Shown: positions 1 through 7,692 of the stretch, one piece after another
Position numbering within the stretch: the stretch's first letter is position 1
Layout: the number at the start of each line of letters is the position of its first letter
Notes under the pieces: model-generated
Database searches by the model: none
The model's input: only the letters and a program-made list of their open reading frames with translations
Told to the model about the DNA's origin: nothing
Made by a program: the position numbers and the translations under genes
Source of the DNA: Hyphococcus sp.
GTDB taxonomy: Bacteria; Pseudomonadota; Alphaproteobacteria; Caulobacterales; Parvularculaceae
Length of the DNA: 64,000 bases
Direction of reading: 5' to 3'
Assembly: GCA_021776335.1 (NCBI GenBank)
Contig: JAJFGB010000004.1
Span: 310,001-374,000, forward strand

Positions 1-891
1 CGTGATCGGGCAGGAGAACTTACAAAATTACGCCAGTCCCGAGCGGCCGCTGAAACCCCGCCTCAGGCGGCTGGGGCGGCGCCGATGTCTGGCGGCGCAG
101 AGATGATGGCCGATCTCGGTCATGAGCTTAAAACGCCTTTGAACGCGATTATGGGCTTTGCGGAAACCATGGAGGCGGAAACCTTCGGCCCTCTCGGTAG
201 CGAGAAATACAAAGAATATGCCGGTCACATTCATTCCTCGGGGGCCCATTTGCTGGAGTTGATCGGGTCGATTCTCGACAGCGCCAAGGTCGATGCTGGC
301 CGTTATGCGTTGGCCCCGGCGCTGACAACGCCCGGTCCGATTGTGCGCGATTGCGCTGAAATGGTTCGCGGGCAAGCGGAAAAGGCTGGGCTTGAGCTCA
401 CCGTCAATATCGCACCAGGTTTATCGGAAGCGATGCTGGATACCCGAGCGGTAAAACAGATTTTGATCAATCTTCTGTCCAATGCGGTGAAGTTTACCGC
501 CGAGGGCGGCGTTGAGATTTCGGTTTCAGAAAAATGCGGCGCCCTTGATTTTGTTGTGCGAGACACCGGCATCGGTATGAATCAGATCGCGCTCGCAAAG
601 CTTGGCGGACGATATACTGAGATTCATCAAAATGGCGTACGCGGATCGACGGGAACCGGGCTTGGACTGTCTCTGGCCTTTTCGCTGGCGAAGCTGCATG
701 GCGGCGCACTTAGGCTAGACAGTGCGCCGGGTGAGGGAACGACAGCAAGGCTGACATTGCCGCTGCGCAGCAGTCGGAGTGATTTTACGGCGCCGCAGCT
801 TGGCCTCGGTCGCGCCAGCGATATTCAAAGTCAGCTTGATCGCGTCGCTCAATATCGCCGTGAGCGGGCGTCAAAAGCGAACGCGGCGTAG
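1..891 (+). CDS. Sensor histidine kinase, C-terminal part (left end cut)
   Basis: The reading frame is open to the left edge, so only the last 296 residues are visible. They hold a complete kinase core: a HisKA dimerisation helix with the phospho-acceptor His in GHELKTP (about residue 41), an N-box NLLSNAVKF (about 158-166), a G1 box DTGIG (about 188-192) and a G2 box GTGLGL. The sequence after the His, including FGPLGSEKYKEY, closely resembles the PleC/DivL-like kinase encoded at 33117-35363. By family it autophosphorylates and passes phosphate to a response regulator. No regulator gene lies beside it. Any PAS or membrane segments would lie left of the window, so the signal sensed cannot be inferred. 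Confidence 0.93.
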   Translation, partial: RDRAGELTKLRQSRAAAETPPQAAGAAPMSGGAEMMADLGHELKTPLNAIMGFAETMEAETFGPLGSEKYKEYAGHIHSSGAHLLELIGSILDSAKVDAGRYALAPALTTPGPIVRDCAEMVRGQAEKAGLELTVNIAPGLSEAMLDTRAVKQILINLLSNAVKFTAEGGVEISVSEKCGALDFVVRDTGIGMNQIALAKLGGRYTEIHQNGVRGSTGTGLGLSLAFSLAKLHGGALRLDSAPGEGTTARLTLPLRSSRSDFTAPQLGLGRASDIQSQLDRVAQYRRERASKANAA

Positions 892-973
892 GGTCTTATA
901 GAAATTTTATTTTTGGTTTGAATCAAGCCCTATCCCAGATTCTTGTTCATCCCATTCTTTGTCGTTGCGCGCC

Positions 974-2623
974 CTACAGCAAACTCCATTGCCCAAAGAT
1001 AATCGCCCAAAAGGCGATCAGCGCGTTTGCAGACATATGTGCGGCGATAGCGCCGGAAATTTTGCCTGAGCGATAGAGCGCAAAGGCGAACACGGCGCCG
1101 GCCAGAGCGCCGGCCAGCCAGCGATCATGAAGAACGCCAAACAGCGCAGAGCTGATCAGAAAGGCTTTCCAGGAAAAGGCGCCCTCCGCGATGTTCTCAA
1201 ATTTATCGGCGATGAGTTTGCGGTGCAGATAACCGCGAAAGGCCAATTCTTCGGCAATGGGGACAAGAATAATTGTTCCAAAGATGCGCATCGAGAGCCA
1301 CAATAACATTGCGGCGGGAGGAAGCGCGCCGAGCCATAAGCCAAGTGTGTCGGGAGCATCACCGGCCGGATCGGTTGCGATCCATGCAGCGCCGACAATC
1401 AGCCCAAGGACGATGGGTGTCCAGCCAATGCGCCAGTCGAGGCGGCGGTAATAGCGCCAGCAGGCGAATAACGCGATGCTGATTGCGATGACGCGCAGCG
1501 CGTAAGACCAGTAGTTTTCGTGCGTAAAGGCTGCTGCGAGAATGCCCGCAGCAGTCATTGCCAGAAATGGAGCGAGCAGCGCAACGGCGGCCTGGAAAGC
1601 TGTCGATGGCGCTGCAGGCGTCACAATGGCCGCCTGGTCATGAAAAAATGCGATACGGTGCGTCGCGAGCATGATCGCAATGGTCACCATTAGAAACATC
1701 ATCCAGCCGGCTTGAGAGTGAAATCCGGTGACAGCGACTTCCGGTGAAACATGGGCGCCGAGACTGACAAGCGCGGCGATCCGAACGCTGTTCAAAATCC
1801 AGATGGCGGCAATGCCAATGGGCAAAATCAGGAAGACATTGGGAAACTTTAAAACACTGCGGAAAATCCATAGATAGATGGCAAGAAATGTCGCGACCAG
1901 TCCGATGCCCTCATAGCCTGAACACGCTGCCGCAATGTTTACGACAAAGTCGCCGATTCCAAGCACGCGTTTGTCGGCGATAATGATGATGTCGGTTTCG
2001 TAAAGGGAGAGGAAAAATGCTGATGTGCGAAAGGTCGCTTCTGATAAAGCGCCCCATGACTGACGCGATAGCACCGCAGCCATCTCAATAAACAAAGCAG
2101 CCCCAGCAGCGATTGCGATCGTTGTGCGCTCACTGGTGAGCGTTTCGCGCCAATAGGAAAGCGGCGCAAAGGCCGCCGCCAGCAGCCCGTAGATCACACC
2201 AATGGCAGCGACCCACAAAGAAAAAAGCAACCAGGGCGGCTGCGGTTCAGTTTCGCCGCCATATTGGTTGAACTGAAGGGTCAGCACGGACAGCATAACG
2301 AAGACAGCAACATTGATCGTCAGCAGCATGCGCCATTGATGTTGCGCCGCCGCGCGCCGCCATGCCTCGGATAGCGTTATGCGTTTTGGCGCAGCGGCGA
2401 CGCAAAGTGTAGCGAGGAAAAACACCGACAGCGGCACAGCTTCACGCAATATAACACGCGTCCACAGCCATGCGGGATCGCTGTTATTGATTGCAGTAGG
2501 GTCGTAAAGGAACGCGAGAAAGGGCAACTCTATCGCCGCCATGGCCAGCAGTAAAAGCGCACGTACATTGAGGCTGCGCTCGGTGCTAGGCATTGTTTCC
2601 GCTGTTGTTTCTAGCTGCGCCAT
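974..2623 (-). CDS. xrtE: Exosortase E / CPBP-protease fusion protein (XrtE type)
   Basis: A 549-residue polytopic membrane protein. The N-terminal half is an exosortase, with the transpeptidase-like triad visible as Cys234 (in AACSGYEGIG), Arg281 (in LNSVRIAAL) and His302 (in FHSQAGW). The C-terminal third is a CPBP (CAAX-protease/bacteriocin-processing, Abi) domain, with EE at 458-459 followed by AFRGYL, and FGVLHD around 495-500. This fusion defines the exosortase E/protease of VPEID-CTERM systems. Exosortases cleave C-terminal sorting signals at the inner membrane and are thought to transfer the protein to an envelope component. Three small genes at 2838-4502 encode matching sorting signals, so substrates and enzyme lie together. 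A terminator-like hairpin separates it from the nearest substrate gene, so it probably has its own promoter in 2624-2744. Role of the protease half: unknown. Confidence 0.92.
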   Translation of the reverse strand: MAQLETTAETMPSTERSLNVRALLLLAMAAIELPFLAFLYDPTAINNSDPAWLWTRVILREAVPLSVFFLATLCVAAAPKRITLSEAWRRAAAQHQWRMLLTINVAVFVMLSVLTLQFNQYGGETEPQPPWLLFSLWVAAIGVIYGLLAAAFAPLSYWRETLTSERTTIAIAAGAALFIEMAAVLSRQSWGALSEATFRTSAFFLSLYETDIIIIADKRVLGIGDFVVNIAAACSGYEGIGLVATFLAIYLWIFRSVLKFPNVFLILPIGIAAIWILNSVRIAALVSLGAHVSPEVAVTGFHSQAGWMMFLMVTIAIMLATHRIAFFHDQAAIVTPAAPSTAFQAAVALLAPFLAMTAAGILAAAFTHENYWSYALRVIAISIALFACWRYYRRLDWRIGWTPIVLGLIVGAAWIATDPAGDAPDTLGLWLGALPPAAMLLWLSMRIFGTIILVPIAEELAFRGYLHRKLIADKFENIAEGAFSWKAFLISSALFGVLHDRWLAGALAGAVFAFALYRSGKISGAIAAHMSANALIAFWAIIFGQWSLL

Positions 2624-2744
2624 GATCCGTCATGTTACGGTGGGAACCCTAAAGTACCGTAAGCGATATGCGAAATTGTGGCCAATTGAACCTGATTTTA
2701 TCGTCACGCGGCGAGTTTTTCGTGAAACGTTAATCTGTGCAACA

Positions 2745-2776
2745 AAAAACCGGCGCCAATCAATGGGCCGGTTTTT
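2745..2776 (-). terminator. Terminator-like hairpin after the VPEM-CTERM gene pair
   Basis: The arms AAAAACCGGC (2745-2754) and GCCGGTTTTT (2767-2776) pair perfectly over 10 bp, with a 12-nt loop. The T/A tracts on both sides mean it could work in either direction. It lies 62 bp past the stop codon at 2838 and before xrtE. The inter-gene region 2624-2837 holds nothing else that I can identify. Confidence 0.8.
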
Positions 2777-2837
2777 ATATTATTTTGTCGTCGAAATAAG
2801 AGCCTGGACGACGCATTAAGCCTTAGCGCGTCGTGGA

Positions 2838-3002
2838 TTATTTGCGCTTTGATTTTTCGCGAATGATCGCGGCAACGCCAACAAGCAAAGCAACCGCGGC
2901 CACGCCTGCGCCAAGCTCCATTTCAGGAACGCTTTGACCAACGCCGGCAAATGCTGGCGATGTCATGGCGGCGAAGGCCGCCGCAAATACCATTTTCTTC
3001 AT
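2838..3002 (-). CDS. VPEM-CTERM mini-protein 1 (exosortase E substrate)
   Basis: A 54-residue protein starting at the ATG at 3002, which has AGGGAG upstream. It has three parts: a signal peptide ending SPAFA-G; a mature stretch of only about five residues (GVGQS); and a C-terminal sorting signal made of VPEMELGAG, a hydrophobic helix and the basic tail REKSKRK. This is the VPEID-CTERM architecture recognised by exosortase E, with Met in place of Ile at the fourth motif position. Nothing is left over for an enzymatic or adhesive domain. It lies 10 bp downstream of a second such gene and is surely co-transcribed with it. At DNA level its end is nearly identical to that of the third copy at 4329. 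Function of the processed product: unknown. Confidence 0.85.
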   Translation of the reverse strand: MKKMVFAAAFAAMTSPAFAGVGQSVPEMELGAGVAAVALLVGVAAIIREKSKRK

Positions 3003-3012
3003 TTTCTTCTCC

Positions 3013-3177
3013 CTAGTTTCGTTTCGTTTTTTCACGGATGATTGCCGCCAACCCGGCTAATAATGCGACTGCGGCAAAACCAGAACCTATGTCCATTTCA
3101 GGAACAGAAACCTGCTGTGTCGCCAGTGCCGGCGTGACCACTGCGGTCAGTAGCGCGGCAAGGCTGATGGTTTTCAT
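3013..3177 (-). CDS. VPEM-CTERM mini-protein 2 (exosortase E substrate)
   Basis: A 54-residue protein. The ATG at 3177 is chosen because GGAG lies 7 nt upstream and a signal peptide (MKTISLAALL to TPALA) follows at once; a longer in-frame extension upstream lacks both. After predicted cleavage, TQQVS leads directly into VPEMDIGSG, a hydrophobic helix and the tail REKTKRN. It is the first gene of a two-gene unit with the copy at 2838, and is divergent from the sterol-desaturase-family gene at 3361. The 183-bp gap 3178-3360 must hold both promoters, but no clear consensus boxes stand out. It is the most diverged copy in the tail (KTKRN instead of KSKRK). Confidence 0.83.
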   Translation of the reverse strand: MKTISLAALLTAVVTPALATQQVSVPEMDIGSGFAAVALLAGLAAIIREKTKRN

Positions 3178-3360
3178 ACGGCTGCTCCATATGGTAAACA
3201 GCAAGTTAAAATTATACCTTAGAATCCGTGCCTTATGCAAGCTGATGCGCGTCATTGGCATATGCGGCGCCATGGATTCGCGCCTTTGGTTCCCATGCGC
3301 ACATTTTTCAACGGGTTTGGGGGCTCTTGCCAATAATGGCGACCATCGCGAGATTGCGGC

Positions 3361-4218
3361 ATGGAGATATTTAAGGGCGTAAACGGGCTATATTATCTGT
3401 TCACTCTGCTTGCGGCTGGCGCATTGCTGGAAAGGCTGATGCCGTGGCGACGCGTTGCCAGGATTGATCTGGTGCGATGGCTGCGCAACGCGTCGATGGC
3501 GTTTTACGGCTCAGTCATATTGAGCCTTATTCCATTCATTGCGGGCTATGGCGGCGCGGTCGCGGCCGAAGAAAACAGCTTTGGCCTTCTCAATCAGTTT
3601 GCTTTGCCTTTGTGGACGGAGTTAGTTCTAAGCATCATCATTATCGACGCCTTGTCTTATGGGCAGCACAGAATTTTGCATCAATGGTATTTCTTCTGGC
3701 GCACCCACCGCGTTCACCATTCTGACAACGATATCGACGTTACGACCTCTTTGCGGTTCCACCCTTTTGAAGCCGTCTTTCGCGCGAGCCTGGAGGTGGG
3801 GGTTGTATTTCTCCTTGGCGTGCCGCCCGAAGGTATCCTGTTTTCTTTTGGTGTGCTGGTGTTTTTCAATACCATAACACATGCGAATGTGCCGCTGCTC
3901 GCGTCAGTCGATGATGTGATTTCAAAAATTTTTGTCACGCCCGACATACATAGATTGCATCACTCAGCGGCGCCTGAGCATCAATATACGAACTTCGGGA
4001 CGGTTTTCACATTGTGGGACCGCTTGTTCGGAACCTATTGCGCAGGTCGAAACCTCAGCAAAGAAGAAGTTTTCGGCATTGAAGGGGCGGAAGCAATTGA
4101 GCCGGAAACTTTTGCCAACCTGGCGCTTGACCCATTCCGAACGCCAGTCGATAGAGAAATCCCTCGTGCCGATAGAGAAGAAAACGCAGCGCAGAGAACA
4201 CCGACCGAGCTCGATTGA
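3361..4218 (+). CDS. Sterol desaturase / fatty acid hydroxylase family membrane protein
   Basis: A 285-residue integral membrane di-iron enzyme. The His clusters of the family are present: HRILH (103-107), HRVHH (116-120) and HRLHH (197-201), with another His in LRFHPFE, and hydrophobic segments at about 10-25, 48-66, 84-100 and 145-172. Family members hydroxylate or desaturate lipid chains or sterol-like substrates at the membrane, using O2. The substrate cannot be read from the sequence. The gene sits between two VPEM-CTERM genes, divergent from one and convergent with the other, and inside the exosortase E region. A role in modifying the lipid that receives or surrounds exosortase products is possible but purely contextual. 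The last 60 residues are polar and probably cytoplasmic. Confidence 0.88.
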   Translation: MEIFKGVNGLYYLFTLLAAGALLERLMPWRRVARIDLVRWLRNASMAFYGSVILSLIPFIAGYGGAVAAEENSFGLLNQFALPLWTELVLSIIIIDALSYGQHRILHQWYFFWRTHRVHHSDNDIDVTTSLRFHPFEAVFRASLEVGVVFLLGVPPEGILFSFGVLVFFNTITHANVPLLASVDDVISKIFVTPDIHRLHHSAAPEHQYTNFGTVFTLWDRLFGTYCAGRNLSKEEVFGIEGAEAIEPETFANLALDPFRTPVDREIPRADREENAAQRTPTELD

Positions 4219-4231
4219 TAAGCTGAAATAA

Positions 4232-4262
4232 AAAAACCGGCGCCAATAAGGCGCCGGTTTTT
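4232..4262. terminator. Bidirectional terminator between convergent genes
   Basis: A perfect 13-bp stem: AAAAACCGGCGCC (4232-4244) and GGCGCCGGTTTTT (4250-4262) with a 5-nt loop. It lies 13 bp after the desaturase-family stop and 67 bp after the stop of the minus-strand VPEM-CTERM gene, so it can end both transcripts. Its stem is nearly the same sequence as the hairpin at 2745-2776. Confidence 0.9.
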
Positions 4263-4328
4263 ATGCGGTGTCGGTCGCTTGCCGGGGCGTGAACGCTGAA
4301 ATTGCGTTCAGCCTAAGCCAAACCCAGC

Positions 4329-4502
4329 TTACTTGCGCTTTGATTTTTCGCGAACAATCGCTGCAACGCCGATAAGCAGCGCTATTGCGGCAACGCCTGC
4401 TCCGGCGCTCATTTCTGGCACGTCAATCAAATCATTAGGGTTGCCAGCAAGAGCCGGCGCAGTCATAGCGGCAAATGCCACCATCGTGATAATCTTCTTC
4501 AT
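4329..4502 (-). CDS. VPEM-CTERM mini-protein 3 (exosortase E substrate)
   Basis: A 57-residue protein. Two ATGs are adjacent (4505 and 4502). AAGGAG lies 6 nt before the second and only 3 nt before the first, which favours 4502. Signal peptide MKKIITMVAFAAM to APALA-G, then about nine residues (GNPNDLID), then VPEMSAGAG, a hydrophobic helix and REKSKRK. It is transcribed alone and ends at its own terminator. Its 3' coding end matches that of copy 1 almost base for base, and both are followed at 62-67 bp by the same hairpin. This suggests duplication of a gene-plus-terminator unit. As for the other copies, nothing but the signal peptide and sorting signal is present. Confidence 0.84.
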   Translation of the reverse strand: MKKIITMVAFAAMTAPALAGNPNDLIDVPEMSAGAGVAAIALLIGVAAIVREKSKRK

Positions 4503-4756
4503 CATACTCTCCTTGCTTTCCTTGGCCTCATCGCGGTTAACCGTGATAAGGCGCGTCAACAAATGAGCAGGAGCAAGTCTCGAGCCATTTTCGACATCAG
4601 GACAGAAAACGCGGATGAACGCTCACCTGTTTCAACTTATTGGGGCGTATGCTGTCATTTCCGCCGTCATTAACCGTTCTTGTTAATGCGCATGAACTAA
4701 GTGAAATTGTGCCATGGAATTATTCAACTTCACCGCTAAAGAAAAAGGCGACGTCA

Positions 4757-5086
4757 ATGACTACCGCTGAGCCGCGCCTAAAAACTGAAATTCGCGTTTC
4801 TGCGCATCTGCGCCGGGCGCAAGGCGCCGGCGCCTTTGCGACCGTTGCACGGCGCGGCGATCCGGATGCTGGCGCAGTTGCTGTAAAGGTTTATCTGGGG
4901 GGGCGTACTGCGCGGCTGTTTATCCAAAGCCGCGATCTGGATGGTAATATTATGTGGCGCGAGCCGTTTGAAGAAGACCGTTCTGAAGCAAAAGTTGACA
5001 GCTGGCTTGAGAAGGAAGCGTCCATTGATCCCGACCTGTGGGTGGTCGAGATCGAAGACCGCGACGGCCGCGCTTTTTTGGATTAA
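4757..5086 (+). CDS. DUF1491 family protein
   Basis: A 109-residue soluble protein. The start at 4757 follows AAGG at 8 nt and gives the usual length of the family; an in-frame extension from 4640 has no sign of being translated. The pattern LKTEIRVSAHLRRAQGAGAF ... ARRGDPDAGAVAVKV ... ARLFIQSRDLDG ... WVVEIEDRDGR is that of DUF1491, a small conserved alphaproteobacterial family of unknown function. There is no signal peptide or membrane segment. It ends 4 bp before the convergent DUF2336 gene, so it forms a single-gene unit. The 194-bp gap before it (4563-4756) shows nothing recognisable. Confidence 0.85.
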   Translation: MTTAEPRLKTEIRVSAHLRRAQGAGAFATVARRGDPDAGAVAVKVYLGGRTARLFIQSRDLDGNIMWREPFEEDRSEAKVDSWLEKEASIDPDLWVVEIEDRDGRAFLD

Positions 5087-5090
5087 TGCC

Positions 5091-6242
5091 TTAGGCTGTC
5101 GCTTGCTGAGCGGCTTCGCTCGTCTCTGCTTTTTCTTTCGACCTTTGCGCCGCTGCGGCGGCGGCTTGGGTGCGCACGCGCCAAAACCGCATCACGCGTT
5201 CTGCTGCATCCTGCGGAATTTTTAGATAAAGATCGAGAATCCTGAGGGCTTTATTCTGTTCGTCATGACTTTTCTGCATGCCGAAAACGATTTTTGCGAA
5301 AGTCGGGCGTTCCAGGCCGGCTGCGCGGCAGGCGATAGCGAGCGATTCCCACGTCTTGTCTTTTAAAAGCGCCTGCGCCGTCGATGAATCGACGCCAATA
5401 TAATGCGAAAACGCGAGCAAGAACTCCGTAGACCGGCGCATATCAATGAGTTCCTTCAACAGGCTTTCATTGATGGCGTTGGCCTGAACTTTTTCCTGAA
5501 TGAATTGTTGCGCCTCGCCGACTTCGACTTTCACGCTCCGCACGGCGCCGCTGAGGATTTTCTTGCGGTTCGTGTTCACAGCTTCATCGATCAGCGAGGG
5601 GTCAAGCATGTCTGAGCGTTTCAGGATTTCTTTCTTCAACGCAGAAGATACAAAGAAATACATCTGCGTCAGCAATTGCGGCGGCAGATCGAAACGTTCC
5701 ATCATCGGTTTTTGCAGCGAACGTATGTTGCGCGACTGCACGACCATTTTTTCCATCGTGGCGGGCTTTAGCTGCGCACCCTGATTCTCGGCCAAACTGA
5801 CCAGAACCTCCTCGCTGCCGCGTTCGACAATTTCTTCGGTTACGGCTTCTGGAACTTCGCGCCGTTTTGAGATCGCCTTCATGTGATCCTGACCGCGTTG
5901 CCGCACGATGCGAACGAGGTCGTCTTCGGTCAGGGCCTGGCTGCGCCGCAGGACCGGCTCGGCGACAGAGATTTCATCATGAGCGAGCTGATTGATAAGG
6001 CCTCTTGGGGCGGTCGGCACATCGGCGAGCTTTTCAGCAATTTCACGGCGCAGGGCAGATTCGACCTGTTCGGTCACCCGCGACATAATAATGTCAAAAT
6101 GCTGTAATTCAGTGGATGTATAGCGGTCCGGCTGCGCCATGAAGACGTCGGTTATTTCACGCAGCAGGTCCCGGCGTTTGTCGCTCGAGCCCTCTTTGGC
6201 AACGGCGATCAATTCCTTCAGGCGGGATGTTCCAGCAGGCAT
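5091..6242 (-). CDS. DUF2336 domain-containing protein
   Basis: A 383-residue, mostly helical, soluble protein with no signal peptide. The segment from about residue 15 to 250 matches DUF2336 in pattern: repeated short helical units, each resembling a HEAT-like repeat (for example APRGLINQLAHDEISVAEPV and QALTEDDLVRIVRQRGQDH). The last 20 residues are Ala/Gln/Glu-rich and probably disordered. The family is common in alphaproteobacteria and has no established function. It is divergent from the surface lipoprotein gene at 6329, with about 86 bp between the starts, and convergent with DUF1491. The spacing does not suggest an operon with either neighbour. Confidence 0.85.
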   Translation of the reverse strand: MPAGTSRLKELIAVAKEGSSDKRRDLLREITDVFMAQPDRYTSTELQHFDIIMSRVTEQVESALRREIAEKLADVPTAPRGLINQLAHDEISVAEPVLRRSQALTEDDLVRIVRQRGQDHMKAISKRREVPEAVTEEIVERGSEEVLVSLAENQGAQLKPATMEKMVVQSRNIRSLQKPMMERFDLPPQLLTQMYFFVSSALKKEILKRSDMLDPSLIDEAVNTNRKKILSGAVRSVKVEVGEAQQFIQEKVQANAINESLLKELIDMRRSTEFLLAFSHYIGVDSSTAQALLKDKTWESLAIACRAAGLERPTFAKIVFGMQKSHDEQNKALRILDLYLKIPQDAAERVMRFWRVRTQAAAAAAQRSKEKAETSEAAQQATA

Positions 6243-6328
6243 TTCTTGCCCTCCTCAACGAGGGTAGATTGTGCAAGAAAGGTAAAAAATTCGTCGATTT
6301 TGTGCGAAATGGTAAGAAGGAGCAGGTT

Positions 6329-7051
6329 ATGGCGGGTTTATTGGGGCGATTGGGGGCTATTTTATTTGCGGTGGCGCTCGGCGCTTGTTCCAGCCTCCCT
6401 TCCGTCGGCGGGCTGGGTTCTTCTTCAGGCGATGTTAATTATGCCTCTGGATCGCCCGCTGCAGCCCAACTCAGCGGTCGTGATCGCGATGCGCTGGCGA
6501 TCGCCTTTGGCGAAGCGATGAATGGCGGCGAACCCGTACAATGGCGGGGCAACAGGGCGGCAGGTGTCGTCATGCCCGGTAATTATGCGCTGGCGAACCT
6601 GATGGCGGATCCAAATGCCCGCATTCCAATGGCGCGGCCAGATATCGACCTCGCCCATGTCATGGAGACCGATCTTGGGCCGCATGTGCTGACACGTAAT
6701 TCCAATATCCGGACGGGTCCCGGAACCGAAAATGCAATTGTTGAAGTTGTCCCATCGGGGTCAGGTGTTGACGTTGTTGGCCGCATCGACAGCAAGGGCT
6801 GGATGTTGATTGCTGTAAGCGGTGAGGTGCGGGGTTATGTTTTCGAAGATCTTTTAGTCAAAGCACCGGGTACGGAGCTTGAATTGGCGGGTGGGCCGCG
6901 TCGCCGCCCGATCCTGTGTCGTGAATTTACGCAACGTCTCAGCGCATTTTCAGAGCGCCATCAATGGCGTGGCGCTGCCTGTAACGATGGTGCGGGCTGG
7001 CGTCTGACTGCGCCGGAACCAGTGAACCTGACTGATCCGGTAGAATTTTAG
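6329..7051 (+). CDS. SH3b-containing surface-antigen-type lipoprotein
   Basis: A 240-residue lipoprotein. The start is set by AAGGAG 6 nt upstream and a lipoprotein signal with lipobox ALGAC (Cys20). A bacterial SH3 domain spans about 120-176 (NIRTGPGTENAIVEVVPSG ... GWMLIAVSG ... GYVFEDLL). On each side of it are the two halves of a 17-kDa surface-antigen domain: LSGRDRDALAIAFGEA to VQWRG (about 49-74), and CREFTQRL ... GAACNDGAGWRL (about 197-226). The SH3b domain therefore seems to be inserted into that domain. SH3b modules commonly bind peptidoglycan, so a periplasmic or outer-membrane wall-contact role fits. It is convergent with the permease-prefix gene at 7048 and shares 4 bp with it. 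Confidence 0.82.
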   Translation: MAGLLGRLGAILFAVALGACSSLPSVGGLGSSSGDVNYASGSPAAAQLSGRDRDALAIAFGEAMNGGEPVQWRGNRAAGVVMPGNYALANLMADPNARIPMARPDIDLAHVMETDLGPHVLTRNSNIRTGPGTENAIVEVVPSGSGVDVVGRIDSKGWMLIAVSGEVRGYVFEDLLVKAPGTELELAGGPRRRPILCREFTQRLSAFSERHQWRGAACNDGAGWRLTAPEPVNLTDPVEF

Positions 7052-7692
7052 GGCGCGCGGCGCGACAACCACCAACTCATCGTCCAGGCGCCGGCAACAA
7101 GTGATGGCGCCGCGAGACTCAGCCGGATAATCAGAAAACTCTGGGGATAATTTTCAGCCGGATTTACAAGCGCGATGATCCAAGGTGCAAACAACACTAA
7201 TGCGGCCGGCGTCAGGCGATATAGTGCGTTGCGCAGGAACGGTTCATCCCGGCGAAAAATGAGTGCGGCGATGACACCGCCAGCGGCGGCGACACCGATC
7301 ATTTGCACACCAATATAAATGACCCGGATCGCGGTATAGGATGGCGTTTGCGATAGTTCTGCAAAGCCGCGCGCCAGATTGCGCGCAACGTTGATTTCCC
7401 ATAGCGACATAAAGACGAAACCCGCCAGTACGGCCAGCACGGCGATACCGAGCCGGCGCACCCGTTCACTGCGCATCCGCTCCAGCAAAAGATAAGGCAG
7501 GGAAAGAGAGGCTTGGCGCCAATACCATGCCCGTGCGGCGCGCAGCGATGTGCGCGAGCGCTGTCCGAATTCCTCCTCAAGATCGCCGATCAGCGCGGCT
7601 TTATCCGCAGCGCCTGTCAAAAGGGTCAATAGCGCATGGGCCAGGCGTGGCGGACCTATAGGCATGCTAAATTTTTCAGCGTCTCCGGCCAC
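7048..7692 (-). CDS. Membrane protein with permease-prefix domain 2
   Basis: A 214-residue membrane protein. The GTG at 7692 is taken as start because AAAGGGG lies upstream; an ATG at 7665 is the alternative. Residues 12-75 (PPRLAHALLTLLTG ... GDLEEEFGQR ... ARAWYWRQ) match the prefix domain found in front of MacB/FtsX-like ABC permeases. Here the permease is absent: only four or so hydrophobic segments follow (about 82-100, 122-145, 158-176, 182-205). The gene overlaps the upstream PadR gene by 37 bp, so the two are translationally coupled. The pair PadR plus prefix-domain protein is a common module. This is a permease-less version of unknown function. Confidence 0.78.
   Translation of the reverse strand: MAGDAEKFSMPIGPPRLAHALLTLLTGAADKAALIGDLEEEFGQRSRTSLRAARAWYWRQASLSLPYLLLERMRSERVRRLGIAVLAVLAGFVFMSLWEINVARNLARGFAELSQTPSYTAIRVIYIGVQMIGVAAAGGVIAALIFRRDEPFLRNALYRLTPAALVLFAPWIIALVNPAENYPQSFLIIRLSLAAPSLVAGAWTMSWWLSRRAP

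Noticed and set aside
974-4505. Possible toxin-antitoxin reading of the small membrane proteins
   Set aside because: Each has a cleavable signal peptide and a VPEM sorting signal, and xrtE lies beside them, which explains the size and hydrophobicity better.
4333-4566. Open frame on the plus strand opposite VPEM-CTERM copy 3
   Set aside because: It is an antisense shadow of the substrate gene; no ribosome-binding site, and the minus-strand frame has a signal peptide and sorting signal.
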